From assembly GCF_947507565.1 (NCBI RefSeq), contig NC_089192.1, forward strand, positions 434,001 through 498,000: 64,000 nt of DNA, written 5' to 3'. This document shows positions 10,266-22,209 of the stretch, piece after piece; position 1 is the stretch's first letter, and every line of letters begins with the position of its first letter. The notes beneath the pieces were generated by a model. It was given only the letters and a program-made list of their open reading frames with translations, was not told the DNA's origin and did no database searches. The translations under genes were made by a program, and so were the position numbers. This DNA comes from Oscarella lobularis. Its lineage: Eukaryota; Porifera; Homoscleromorpha; Homosclerophorida; Oscarellidae.

Positions 10266-11267
10266 ATGACTCTCTATCACTTAGGAAATTGTCTGGCGCT
10301 CGCCTGTGGGCCGTATCTTTTAACGTACAAGTATTCTATTCTGTAAGTTGCAGTTTAGTAGAGGAGGCTCCCTTTGGGGATCACAAGAGTTTCTCGCTCT
10401 CTAGATCGGAATACAGCTCCTTCTGGCGATGCATTAAAGTAGGAGCAGCCTATCTAGCTACGCAACTACTCAAGGTAGAACCAAAACGCGTTCCGCGAAC
10501 CTCTATCGCTACTCACGTGAAACCTCGATCCAGATGCTTCTTCTCGCTACATTCTTTCCTGTCGATTCGACGTCTGTCAAATTCGACGCGTGGGCCGTGA
10601 GTAGAAAAACAGACCCAAATCATAATTTTTAATAATTTAATATATATAATTATGTAGGAATTTCTCAAGGCAACTGTGGACTTGGGTGACTTAGTAGGAG
10701 TCTATCTCATATTGCTGAAGATCTCGGGTAAAGGCGACCTAAAGATCCTCACTACTGGACTCGGTGAGTTCATTTCTAAATATTGAATTTTTAAATTATT
10801 ATTTTATCAGGTTGGGCTGCTGCCGAGCTCGTTGCGACGAAAACTATTGCCTTATGGGTGGGTGCTCGAGGGACGGAATTCACCTGGGAGTACATGCAGA
10901 TGAGCTTCGATGCAAATATCAGTCTGGTGAGAATTCTAACTGAAAGTTTTAATTAACCGTTGAATTGATTTACTCAGGTTCATCATCTAACTATTGCCGC
11001 GCTTCTGTGGCAATGGGGAAGAAGCGAAACAGGAAAAAAGACTCTGCTCTGTGTCCTCATACTCATCACGTCATACAGGCAATACCTGTTCAGGTATATA
11101 ATATATAATCAAAGACATCGTCCATTGGGACTCCCTTTTTTTGTTTTAGACTCGCTCTCGTCTTTTTTCCTGCTATGATTGGGTCGTGGTTAGCTCTTGG
11201 AATCAAGGCACTGGTTACACTAGGACTCAGCAGCGTAGCACTAATGCTCTACAATAGTTCCTCGTAA
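10266..11267 (+). CDS. TMEM147: TMEM147, ER membrane protein
   Basis: Seven exons: 10266-10330, 10405-10474, 10534-10596, 10658-10763, 10811-10926, 10978-11093 and 11150-11267. They sum to 654 nt, giving 217 aa (human 224). The start [17 protein letters not shown] matches human MTLFHFGNCFALAYFPY. Conserved later segments are [44 protein letters not shown] and [14 protein letters not shown]. The protein is a multi-pass ER membrane component linked to the back-of-Sec61 (NOMO/nicalin) complex and to nuclear-envelope proteins. All introns are short (47-74 nt) with GT-AG ends. The gene converges on the PABPC-like gene, whose stop is only 40 bp away on the other strand. Confidence 0.95.
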
Positions 11268-11271
11268 TAAA
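11266..11271 (+). terminator. AATAAA poly(A) signal overlapping the TMEM147 stop codon
   Basis: The stop and signal share bases in TAATAAA (11265-11271). No closer AATAAA was seen downstream, so this is the likely cleavage signal, with cleavage inside the facing gene's 3' end. Confidence 0.55.
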
Positions 11272-11306
11272 AGCTATGGAAATAATTCATCTCGTGCACT
11301 AAAATC

Positions 11307-12871
11307 TTAGCACCGCGTTTGTCGCGTCCATCGTACCTGAGAGGACGTGTACTCGTCGTTCTCAAGAGAGCAACGATAAGTGACCATTCAAAACATCTTG
11401 TAGAGCAAATCTAGACAGCGAATCCCCCACTTGAAACGCGTATACAACATACCTGATGATACGTATAAGCGGGAAATGATGGACTGCGATACATAGGAGC
11501 GGACGAACGTTTCCAAGGAGAATCTAAAAACAGACGTCACATAATTCAACAGATACACTAATAAGAGAAATTACGCTGACGAATCAGCTCCGCCTGACGT
11601 TCTTCCTTCGACTGATGATAATCTACGTAGAGGGCGTGTCCGTTGATTTTTCGTCCGTTCATTTTCTTGATAGCTTCGGTGGCGGCGTTCGAATCGGAAA
11701 AATTGACAAAGCCAACTCCTATGACGTTTTCACGCTTTCCTGCTCTCTTCATCTAAACGTTTAATAATTGAATTAGAAGAGATTCGTTGTTTGCTTGTTT
11801 GATTGGGCACTTTGGCACTGACGATTTCTCCGAAACGACCAAATAGGCGTTCGAGTTCGACGTCGTCCATATCCGTGGGTAAATTCCTGACGTAAAGATT
11901 GGTTCTCTCGCGAGCAAACTCCGCTCGTCTTTCCGCAATCTTCTGAGCGCGATTAACCGAGATCTTCAGCCCGTCGACACACCTCCCATCCATCACATCA
12001 ACCGCCTAAAATAAAAAAACAGAGATTCAATAATATATGAGTCAGCGGTGCGCTCACCAACGCCGCATCTTCCGAATTCTCAAAATCTACGAAACCGTAA
12101 CGGGTTCCCGTTTTTTCGAAATATTTCGTGCACGTGCTGGATATGGGGCCGAAATCGGCGAACATCGTCTTCAGCTCTTCGTCGGTGCAATCCCCTTTCA
12201 AATTTTTAACGTAGATATTGGTAAACGGCTTCGATTGCTGGGCCTCCAATCGCTCATTCTTCGTCATATGAAACTCGACTTCCCTAAAAAGCGAGTTTCA
12301 TGCAGTGAAACAGATCTATTACGCCTACAGTTTCTTTCCGTGAAGAAATGCGCCGTTTGCCCGCTCCACGGCCTCTCGTGCGCCGTCCTCCGTTTCGAAA
12401 TTGATGAAGGCGAAGCCTTTCGACATTCCCGCGTCGTCGTATTCAACTTTGCAGCTGAATATCGCTCCGTAGACGCCGAATGCCTTTCGGAGATCCCTCC
12501 CAATGAGACTCTCCTTGACGTTCTTGACTATGACGTTGTTGTCGCTGAATTGGCGCCGACTGGGGTCGGGATCGCGCGGCGTTATCCTTATGTGGGATCC
12601 CTCGAGTTTTTCGCCGTCGAGAGCGTTCATAACGCGGCGAGCTGAGTCGTAGATTAAAAAAGGAACGATTGGCGAATGAATAGCGAGGAACGTTACCCGT
12701 TTCTTCGCTGTAGAAGTTAACGTAGGCGTGGTATCGACCGCGGACTTGCTGGCGTGCTATGTGAAGAGAATCGAACTCGGCAACGCGCCCGATTAGTCTC
12801 TCCAAGTCGTCTTCCGTCACAGCGGCGCTCAGATCTCCAAAGTAGAGAGTACGTCGCTCCGGACGACTCAT
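11307..12871 (-). CDS. Poly(A)-binding protein, PABPC-like, without PABC/MLLE domain
   Basis: Seven exons: 12871-12697, 12641-12329, 12283-12058, 12005-11811, 11752-11575, 11523-11453 and 11336-11307. They sum to 1188 nt, giving 395 aa. There are four RRMs in tandem. RRM1 has TLYFGDL. RRM2 has NVIVKNV and GMSKGFAFINFE. RRM3 has TNIYVKNL and RYGFVDFE. RRM4 has TNLYVRNLP and GVGFVNF. The RRM order and linkers (MTKNERLEAQQ, NRAQKIAERRAEFARER) follow cytoplasmic PABPs, which bind mRNA poly(A) tails and eIF4G. RRM1 is divergent. After RRM4 only about 35 residues remain (WKRSSAPMYRSPSFPAYTYH), so the long linker and MLLE domain of PABPC1 are absent. The last 30-nt exon is chosen on splice phase alone. 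A longer unseen 3' end is excluded by the TMEM147 gene unless the two overlap. Confidence 0.85.
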
Positions 12872-13024
12872 TGCAGCGTAGAGAGAGTGACGCAATCTGA
12901 AAAGTGGGAGGAGTCAATTGAGTCCCCAGTGTTTTTTCCTTACCTACAGTAACAACGTAGGACAACCGTCAATAACAAATCTATCTTTATCGATGTCTAA
13001 TTCGTACGACATGGCCAACTTAAT

Positions 13025-13242
13025 TAATAAAAGCTATGGAAATAATTCATCTCGTGCACTAGCATCTTAGCGTCGTACCTGAGAGGACGTGTACTCGTCG
13101 TTCAGATCAAGAGAGCCACGATAAGTGGCCATTCAAAACATCTTGTAGATTTGCTCTAAACAGCGCATCCCCCCACTTGAAACGCGTATACAACATACCT
13201 GATGATACGTATAAGCTGGAAATGATGGACTGTGATACGTAA
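13025..13242 (-). pseudogene. Duplicated scrap of the TMEM147/PABPC 3' junction
   Basis: This is a second copy of 11265-11493, in the same orientation, with scattered substitutions and small indels. It begins TAATAAAAGCTATGG right where TMEM147 stops, includes the TMEM147 3' flank, the last PABPC-like exon region and part of the sixth exon (minus strand SPSFPAYTYHQ with its GTATGT donor). It has no start or RRMs and cannot make the protein. It lies upstream of the intact PABPC-like gene. Confidence 0.85.
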
Positions 13243-13470
13243 TGGCTGCATACCCCTGGTAAGAGAATGCAAAATTCCTCTTATGTATGTCTATAAAATG
13301 GCCTTTTATTTAGCTTCAAGGTCCACCAGGAAAAGCAGGACCGATTGTAAAAGAATACTACAAGCCTGTTCGCCTCTGACTTTTTTTGCAAGGGTCCAAC
13401 TGGAATAAAAGGCGACAAAGGGCACCCGGGAAAAACGGGGTGGAGGAGACGATTCAATGAAACCAATTAG
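13243..13470 (+). pseudogene. Collagen Gly-X-Y exon relic
   Basis: Three short pieces keep GT-AG borders and phase. A piece ends at 13258 (..CCT G), one is 13321-13346 (GPPGKAGPI), and one starts at 13393 (GPTGIKGDKGHPGKTG) and soon stops at 13468-13470. Joined, they give an unbroken Gly-X-Y run of about nine triplets. There is no N-propeptide, no long helix and no C-terminal domain, and the left piece merges with the duplicated PABPC scrap. This is the broken end of a fibrillar or short-chain collagen gene brought in by rearrangement, or a decayed gene. Confidence 0.65.
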
Positions 13471-13798
13471 CTATCACGCGAGACGCTCATCATCTTCGAA
13501 TTTCAAAAGGAGGGGCCCCCTAGACCAAAAATAAATAAAACACTTTTAGAACGCATATAATCGCTTCTTTGTAAATAAACCCGGACTACTACTTCTCTAC
13601 ATAACACAAGGAAAAAAAAAGAAAAAAAAATTCGCGGCTTCAACGCGAAGCAGTCTCCTTCCCCTAACTCTACACCGCCAATCATAATAATAATAAGTCT
13701 TAATAGTTCCCCCCCTCAAAGTTATTCTCATTATAATACGTAATCCAGAAAAAACACGTAGCATGCATAGGCGTGTCTCCCTACCTCTGTATATCTCT

Positions 13799-13912
13799 CT
13801 AAACGGCCGCTTCGCGATGAACCTGCGCCGACGTCGTGCCGGACCCGCCCGACATGAGAACGGAACTGATCGACAATCTGCGACCGTTGAATCGCGGGCC
13901 CCCGTTTCCACT

Positions 13913-13951
<39 letters not shown>

Positions 13952-15388
13952 ACCACCAGAGCTGTCGTCGTCAAAATCAAAGAAAATTCCGCCGGCCGAT
14001 GCGCGTACCGACCCGGAGCGGCACAGCGCGATCGGTACGACGCCGTAGACGTATCCGAATAGTATGGGAACGCCGACTCCGACTGCTACCACTGCCAGGA
14101 GCGGTGACGTCACAAGCGAGACGCCGACGGCACCAACAACGGCCAAATTTCTTTTGTGAGGCGATTTGTACTTCTTCTCATAAGCCTATAAATATACATA
14201 TATATATATATATATTATATTATAATTGATTATGAGCGTACTCGATGGCCCAAATACGCTGGGAGACCGATGACGAGTGCTGGTCCCGCAATGGCGGCGA
14301 GAAGTGCGATTCCCAAGGGTGCGCCGACCAGCGTCGCCATTTGAGAGAGAATACGTTTCTTACGTGACCACGGCTTCTTGCCCCAGAACGTGCATCCCGA
14401 CGGACTAAAAAGAACAATGCATAATAAATAAAGACATAATAGAGCACGCCTCCCCCTTTTTGAAGTGTTGTTTTGTCCACGCCCCCATCCCACCCTCCCT
14501 CCATGACTCGGGGGGCCCCCCTCCATCTCACGGCACCTACCTCAAATAATGCAAGTCGCTGATCTCCTTCATGCACAACCAACAGAACTCGGCGCCGCAC
14601 ACGACGCACGTCATGTGATTGCACGATCCGTCGAGCGCTTTCGCGATAGGCGTGGCGCATCGAGGACACGGCTTCACGACTGCCGTCTGCGACGGGGCGG
14701 CGGCGGGAGCCGCGACGGCGCCGCCGCGCTCTTCGAGACCCTCGTCCGAATCGATAACGGTCGAAAGGGTGCCCGAAACGACGTCGGCGATTCGTTTTCG
14801 ATTCTGATCGCACGTCATATCGGGATGCCAGGCCAATTTGCAGTGGTAGCAGAACTCCGTGCCGCAGTCGGGTCGCTGGCACACGAGACGCGGACATCCG
14901 GCGCAATTCGACGCTATCACGGCGTACTCGCAATCGGGCGCCGGACACCGACGCAAATCGGGCTCGGCGCTCGCGAGAACGCGCCTCAAGCTGAACTCGG
15001 CGTATTTCGTTCGATAGATCGGCTCGTCGACGAGAACGCGTCCGATTGTCGCCGGATTGTAGAGCGACGCGCATTCGGGAACGGGGCACGAAAGGCGCAC
15101 GCGTCCTTCGCCGATTTCCTGCTTGAAGTAGATCGTCAAGCAGGCGACGCACGTTTCGTGTTCGCACGCGCCCGTCGTCGTCATGCTCTCGACGGGCGTC
15201 GCGTCGAGGCACACGGGGCACGTTAGAGTCATCGCGTCCGTTCGCGTCGTCGTTGAGGCGGTCGCTGCTGCTGCGGCGGCCGCAGCTGCCGCCGCCGCCG
15301 CCGCTGCCGCCGCTTTTTCTCTTCTCGCTTTCTTGCGTCGCCAGAAGAGAAGGCGACCGAGACCGCGACGAGTCTTTCGTTCGCCCAT
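13799..15388 (-). CDS. RNF19: RNF19-type RBR E3 ubiquitin ligase
   Basis: Three exons: 15388-14541, 14404-14242 and 14185-13799. They sum to 1398 nt, giving 465 aa. The N-terminus is basic, followed by a poly-Ala tract. RING1 is [13 protein letters not shown]...[10 protein letters not shown]. The IBR follows ([32 protein letters not shown]). RING2 is [19 protein letters not shown], then [20 protein letters not shown]; its catalytic Cys is the one in GSCNHMTC. The segment after RING2 ([15 protein letters not shown]) and two transmembrane helices (residues about 305-330 and 350-385) are diagnostic of RNF19A/Dorfin and RNF19B, which are ER-anchored ligases. The C-terminal tail is shorter than in vertebrates and has a poly-Gly run of about 15. 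The gene is divergent from gene A across about 0.5 kb. Confidence 0.95.
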
Positions 15389-15688
15389 CGCTCTCCTGAG
15401 TCTCCTCTCCGCGAAGCGAATCGAGCGATACTGAGCGATTCGATCTTCGCTTTGTGGTGGGAAGTGATTTAGATTGACGTCATTGTGACGTCACATTTAC
15501 GTATTTCCACTGTGGCGTGGTTTCTCATTGGTTGGCCAATTAGCGTGGGAGAGTCGTGGGGGGCATTGGTTTGCTGTTCGAAAAACGCTCCTCTCTTGCT
15601 TCTCGATCTTTCGTAGAGAAATGCGCTGGTCGGCTTGCTTCGCTTTACGCGAACACGAGTTCCCACCCCATCTAAATACAGTACATTG

Positions 15689-15711
15689 CACGTGAGGTTG
15701 TTATGCACGTG
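15689..15711. promoter_or_regulatory. Paired CACGTG E-boxes between RNF19 and gene A
   Basis: GCACGTGAGGT occurs twice, 17 bp apart, at 15689 and 15706, in the 509-bp divergent intergenic region. A bHLH-type binding role is inferred from the motif. A similar tandem pair (CACGTGCATA repeated) lies in gene A intron 1 at 16419 and 16431. Confidence 0.45.
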
Positions 15712-15896
15712 AGGTCGCAAGGTTGTCGTTAGGGACGTCATTTCCGCGATCCTTATATGGGGTGGAATACGGCAGAGGTATGTTTCTGTTTTATACGCGT
15801 GCGCAGTGAAACAGAGATCGGAATCTTTTTCCCTACGACGAAAGAACTGACAGATATATTATCTCTGGCGACTTTTCGCTTTGCTGAAAACGAAAC

Positions 15897-18800
15897 ATGC
15901 TTTTCGTTCTACTCGCCTCGTATCTTGTCACTATTGGCGGTAAGTTGGGACTCGTTTCGACGTAGGAATCCATCGCCTTTCTATTCGCGCATCTCGGGCG
16001 CTCCTTTCTCTTTCACTCCTCCGTCGATTTGCGCCCTATTGACGCGCAATCGAGCCAATTTCGACGAAGAAAGGGGTGACATTTCTCACGTGCGGTTTCC
16101 CCTTCTCTCGAACCACCTCGCGATCGCGCTTCACGCGTTTTTCTCTTTCATGACGCTGTATACGCGAGTTCCGAAGCCGTACGGCTGCCATAGCAGACCT
16201 CTCGAAGGCTTAGGAATGTGTAGCGTACCTATCGCGGATCGGAAACGCCTCGGAAGTGGGCGCGCCGATGTGGCGCGCGTGCTCCGCGAAGGGCAATCAC
16301 CGAAGTACTGTAGCCTCGGCTTGAGAAAATTCAAGGGTTGGGTGGGGTACAGTAGACTAAAAAAGTTGCTTCTATCAGTCGTTTTTTATCCGAGAAGAAT
16401 GGGAACTTAGACTCTCCTCACGTGCATACTCACGTGCATACCTTGCAAATATACATAAGCTACACATTCTTTGAATCTTAGTTGTTACAGAGACTCATCT
16501 GTTAGTTATGCATTAAACCATACCATGACACTAAACGTTGTTCTTTTTCATAGAGGTGAACGCTCAGTGTACAACAAGTGCTGACTGTATCAATGGGGAT
16601 TGCTTTTCTAATATCTGCTATTGCGACGAGGGCTTCGCCGGCGACCTATGCTCGTTCGACATCAACGAATGCCTCGAAAATATGGACATGTGCAACGACG
16701 CGAACACGGCACGGTGCGTAAACGTCGTCGGTAGCTACACCTGCTCGTGCAAGTCCGGCTACACGGGTCAATTCTGCGACGCCGAAATTGATCTCTGCAC
16801 GACGAACTACTGCGACAACGGCGCCACGTGCACCAAAACGGGACCAGGAACGGCCGAGTGCAACTGCGCGAACGGCTTCAGCGGAGATCAATGCGAACAA
16901 ATAGTCACCCCGACTCCGACTCCGGAAGGGACTGATACACCAACGCCTGGAGAGGCATTCACTTCGAAGGCTCCTACTCCGCCAGCGGCATCGTCCTCAG
17001 CTATTCTTTTACTGAGTCCATCGCCGTCTACTTCCGTCTCCGTGGCGACGGAATCGCGTAGCATTCCTCCGCCGCCTCCGCCGCCGCCGTTTACTGCGTC
17101 ATTGCAGACGTCAACGGCTTTTACTACCGTTTCGTCGCCTCCGTCGTCGTCACCTCCGCCGTCGTTTTTTGTCGTGTCAAGCAGTCTCACGGATATTCCA
17201 CTTGTGACCACGTCGATAATCAATCCGACGTCAGTGCCCCTTACTCCAACTCAAACACCGCCTCCTCCACCGCCTCCTCCACCGCCTGTCTCCACAGTAG
17301 CCCCTACTCCAACTCCAACCGTCGTGGCTACGAAACCTCCGCCGCCTCCGCCGCCGCCGCCGCCGCCTGTTTCCACGGTAGCGCCTACTCCAACCGTTGT
17401 GGCTACTAAAGCTCCGCCGCCGCCGCCTCCACCGCCGCCGCCTGTCTCCACAATAGCCCCTACTCCAACTGTCGTGGCTACTAAAGCTCCGCCGCCGCCA
17501 CCTCCACCGCCGCCGCCTGTCTCTACGATGGTCCCTACTCCAACGCCAACCGTCGTGGCTACGAAAGCTCCGCCGCCGCCGCCTCCACCGCCGCCGCCTG
17601 TCTCCACAATAGCCCCTACTCCAACTGTCGTGGCTACTAAAGCTCCGCCGCCGCCACCTCCACCGCCGCCGCCTGTCTCTACGATGGCCCCTACTCCAAC
17701 GCCAACCGTCGTGGCCACGAAACCTCCGCCGCCGCCGCCACCTCCACCGCCGCCGTCTCTCTCCACCGTAGCTCCTTCGCCAACTCCTACCAGGCCTCCT
17801 CCTCCTCCCACGCCGCCACCACCGTTTACAGTCGTTCCCACTCCAACGGTTGTGCCGACACAGTCAACGATACCTCCGCCGTCTCCGCCGACTCCGCCGC
17901 CTTCTTTTAGTCTGGCACCCACTCCAACGCCGACACCGACTGAGGGCGAAACTCCAACTCCAACTGAGGGCGAGACGCCAACTCCAACTAAAGGCGAAAC
18001 TCCGACTCCAACTGAGGGCGAAACGCCGACTCCAATGGGAAATCCTTGTGACGTCTTTCCGTCACCTTGTGGAAATGGCGAGTGCAGACTTGCCTCTCAT
18101 GGATTTTTCTGCTTATGCGACTATCCCTTTATTGGAAATAACTGCAGCACTGGTAAGAACGCTAGTAGCTATAGAGAGAGGTTCCTTTAGAGAGAGAGAA
18201 GCAGACTGTAAAGATACGCATACATATATGTACATTTTCGCTGGCCACCTCAAGGCCAGAGCATATACGCTTGGTCAGTTCTTTGGACCGACGCTTCTTA
18301 TATCCTCTAGGAGATCAATAGTAAAGGCTCTCCTTTAACTAATCTGTTCTTCTTTGTGCAGAGGCTGACATAGCGGTACCCAAATTCGAAAACGAGTCCT
18401 ATCTCGTCATCAGTCACATGCTCCGCTTTGCCGTGGACTCCTTCGTCTTCTCCCTTCGAACGACGTCGCCGAACGGCCTCATCTTCTTCTCGAGCCAACG
18501 CAGCGACGGCAGCGGCGACTTCGTCGCCCTATCTCTCACAAACGGCCTACCGCACTTCACGTTCAACACAGGCGGCGGCGATCTCGCTCTCGAAAGCACA
18601 ACCCGCATCGACGACGGCGAATGGCACACGATAACGGCAACGCGAAATCGTCTCGTCGGCACCCTATCCGTCGACGGCGTACAACAAGACGCGGGCACGG
18701 CACCGGGAATCGCCGTCGCCGTCAATCTCCAACGTCCGGCGACAATCTACATCGGCGGCGTGCCGTCGAACGTTCGACCTCGATCGGCGAACGTCGACGC

Positions 18801-21800
18801 GCGCTTCTTCGCCGGCTGCATTCGAGAAGCCGAGCTCGACGGCACCGGCGTGAGCTTCGACGGGGCGAACGTCGAGAAAGGCTTCGGCGTCGATCTCTGC
18901 GTCGGATTCGGACCGTGTCGCGAGACGCCGTGTCAGAACGGCGGCACGTGCGCGGAAACGGGATCGCTCGCGGACGACTTTGTCTGCGAATGCCCCACGC
19001 ATTTCGGCGGTTCGACGTGCGAGAATGCGATCGATCGATGCGCGCTGTCCGGCGGCGCGTCGCCGTGTCGCAACGGGGGCACGTGTTCGAATGCCGTCGG
19101 GCCGGCGTCCGGTTTTCGGTGCGCCTGTCCGTACGGCTTCTCCGGCGTCGATTGCGGCAATCGCACGGGAATCGTCGCTCCGGAATTGTTCGGCGATTCG
19201 TACGTCGCGTATCGAATCGACGGCGAGCAATTGAGCGACGCCTTCGCGTTGGCCTTCGATTTGCGCTTGAGTCCGATCACCACGTCGACTTTTCAACTGA
19301 TCGCCTTTGTCGGCGCCTCCGGCTTGCCGTCGGTGACGGATCACTTTGCCATGCACGTGACGCCGTTTCGGAGAATTTCCGTTCAGGTCAATTGCGGCGA
19401 CGAATCGTCGGACTTTCAGAGTTCCGTCAGGTTGACCGAAGGCCAATGGTATCGAATCGAAGTAAAAATATCTCGATTGATGATGATCGAATTGTGGATT
19501 GACGGAACGCGTGACACGATCGTGTCCGCCTGCGCCGGCGGTGGCGGCGTCAACGGGACGTTTCAAAGTCTCGACGTCAGCGATACGCTCTACTTAGGCG
19601 GCGTCGAACCGAAGCTACAGGCCATCGTTTCCACGGTGACTTCGACTGACGGACTCAGCGGCTGCGTGGCGAATTTGACGCTGATTGGTTCGAGCGGCGC
19701 GGATCTCATTGCCTTGGACAATTCGCCGACGGGCGCCGACGTCGGTTCGTGTCTCGCGCACGCCTGCGACGGCTCGCCGTGTCAGAATAACGGGACGTGC
19801 GTCATCGACGGCGCGACGTTCTTCTGCGAGTGTCCCGATCTGTTCTTGCCGCCCCTGTGCGACGTTTACGTCGACGCCTGCGATCCGAATCCGTGCGATT
19901 CGACCGGCGGCGTTTGTCGATCGATTAGCGGCGAGTTTCGATGTATCTGCAGTCTCGGTCGCACCGGAATTTATTGCAACGAAAGTAAGACGACGACGGG
20001 GTTTCCTTCCCTTCCTGTGATAGTAGACTCCCTCGTAGAATTCATTTCCTAACTCCTCTTTTTGTAACGTTCGCTTCCAGGGAACCCCTTTGAACCCTCG
20101 TCTAATATCAAAGGTTAGGGATCAATTCTATTAGGCCCACGTCCTCGTTTTTTTTTTCTCCGAAGCGCTCTCTACGGCATTTCCTTCTTCCTGTACAGAG
20201 ATCCCTTTTACCATAGAGACCTTGGTTGACAGGAAGGGCATCTGTTCCTATAGCTTCCTTATCTGTCTTCTACTTTGACCTTCTCTCATTTAGCAGGCCT
20301 CTTTTTGGTATTAGCATACTCGTTAGTCGCCCTGTTCATTGTTTGGTCTATCTCTGATAGGTTTCGCTCTTCTATTATTATCTCCCTCTCGTTCTAGGCC
20401 TCGTAGTCGCTGAAAATGTTCGAGGTTTCGATATCCAGTTAGAGTCGTACATCGCTTTGGCGCATCCCAATGGCGTTGGCGCGCGAAGCGATTTCGAGAT
20501 TCACGTACGACCGTCCCAATTGACCGGACTCATCCTGTACGCCGGCAGCTCGACGCGAGATTTCGTCGTAATTTCTCTCGTCGACGGCGCCGTCGATTTT
20601 CGCTATGACTTGGGCTCGGGTCCAGCGCTGATTCAGAGCACAGACAGCGTGACGGTAGGCAGATGGAACGTAATCACCGCCTCAAGAAACAGAAAAGAAG
20701 GTGAGAATAGATACGAGTCAAAACGTACATTATTAATCATATTCTTTTTTTTCCCTAAAGGGACGTTGTCAATCAACGGAGGGAGTCCCGTTTCGGGCTC
20801 GTCTCTTGGCAACCTCAAGCAACTCAATCTCGACGGCCAACTCTTCATCGGCGGCATCGCCGAAGACGCGCGCGTGTCCGGCGAAGCCGGCACGCTATCG
20901 ACTTTCACAGGCTGCATAGGCGAAGTAAAAAAGATAAATAATCAATTTTTTTTCTAATAAGCAATTCGTTTCTTAGTTGAAAATCAACGGAATTTCGTAC
21001 AATTTCGACGACGCCGTGCGTTCGCGCGGTATAGGCCAATGCTCGATCAATCCGTGTCGCGGTCGCTCGTGTCTCAACGGCGGCACGTGCGTCGTCGTCG
21101 ATTTCGTTCGCGACGAAACGCGTTGCGAATGTACGCCGGATTTTGCCGGCGACAATTGCGAGCGTCCGTCGGATCCGTGCACAGTCGAACCGTGTCTCAA
21201 CGGCGGAACGTGTGCGCCTAGCGGCGCGTCCGGATTCACGTGCTCGTGCCCGCCGACGCTCACCGGCGCGACGTGCGAGTCCGTCTTCGTGCCGTGCGAC
21301 GCGACGCCGCCGCTTCATCAATGCGACGCCGCCGATCAGTGTCGCTTCGACGACGTGGAAATGGCGTTCTATTGCGTTTGTCCCGACGGGAAAGGGGGCC
21401 CCTTTTGCCGAGAGAGTGAGCGTTGTAGTGCATTGGGTAAATATTTCTTTTAGTATTAGTGATTTGTAGATTTGACGGCGCCTACGCCGGGTCGTTTCCG
21501 CGGCGACGGCGGCATCGAAGTGTCGCGTCGACTGCTTTTCGGTCGTCCGATTTTGACGTCGCTGATGATCGTTTTCAACGCGACGGGCGACGGTCTTCTC
21601 GCCTATTTGCCCGCGGTAGAACGAAAGAAAGCGAAAACGCGAAGGAAACACTCTGATTCTTTGTCTCTTCTAGGACTCCCGCGGCGATTTCTTCGCTTTA
21701 GGAATTCGTGGCGGAACCGTCGAATTCCGGTAAAGCAATTTCCTTTTCAGTTTTCCGTCTAACATTTCGAGAATTCCGTTTTAGATTTGATCTCGGTAGC

Positions 21801-22209
21801 GGCGCACACGTCATCGCCGATTCGTCGAGTACTGACGTAACCGATGGCAACGTGCACACCGTCGAAGTGGACAGAAATCGTTTGAACGTCAAGCTCGTCG
21901 TCGACGGTCAGTCAACGTCGGAAACTGCGGGCGGCGTAAGCACCGGCCTGAACACGAACAACGACGTTTTCTTTGGTAGACACATCCCCCCTTGTCGTCA
22001 CCTCCACCTTCTCATAAATGCGCTCTCTCTCTCCTCTTTCAGGCGGAGTCCTTGATATTTCCTATTCTGACGTTTCCAATGCAATAGGCGTCGAGTATAC
22101 GTCCGGTTTGGTGGGTTGTCTACATCGTATCACTGCTGGTTCGGTGGTGGTTCTTCCTCTCGCTGATTCCAATGTGATTCGGCGCGAAGAGGTCACGCAG
22201 TGCTTTTAG
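15897..22209 (+). CDS. Gene A: secreted EGF / poly-Pro / laminin-G protein
   Basis: Ten exons: 15897-15939, 16554-18152, 18362-19984, 20398-20700, 20761-20924, 20977-21415, 21470-21615, 21674-21729, 21785-21975 and 22043-22209. They sum to 4731 nt, giving 1576 aa. The signal peptide MLFVLLASYLVTIGEVNAQ is split by intron 1. Three EGF modules follow (one calcium-type, DINECLEN). Next is a Pro/Thr/Ser region of about 380 residues with poly-Pro blocks, then one EGF. The tail is LG1, two EGF, LG2, two EGF, LG3, two EGF plus a third Cys-rich module, and LG4. There is no transmembrane segment or cytoplasmic tail. LG/EGF alternation is shared by agrin, perlecan, pikachurin and Eyes shut. I cannot assign one ortholog, so function is limited to likely extracellular-matrix adhesion. 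Its last four exons are duplicated at 27451-28190. Confidence 0.9.
17256..17770 (+). repeat. In-frame poly-Pro minisatellite inside gene A exon 2
   Basis: About seven units of roughly 70-80 bp. Each encodes a run of 9-11 Pro followed by VSTVAPTPTVVATK-like sequence. Near 17930-18030 a 21-bp unit encodes TPTEGE repeats. Frame is kept throughout, unlike the 45-bp array at 3853-7056, which is consistent with a translated linker. Confidence 0.85.
19985..20397 (+). other. Long intron of gene A (413 nt)
   Basis: GTAAGA to CTCGTTCTAG. One of the longest introns in the gene. I see no gene inside, only pyrimidine-rich stretches. Confidence 0.7.

Noticed and set aside
15469-15741. 90-residue minus-strand frame between RNF19 and gene A
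   Set aside because: No conserved features. It lies in the divergent promoter and contains the paired E-boxes.
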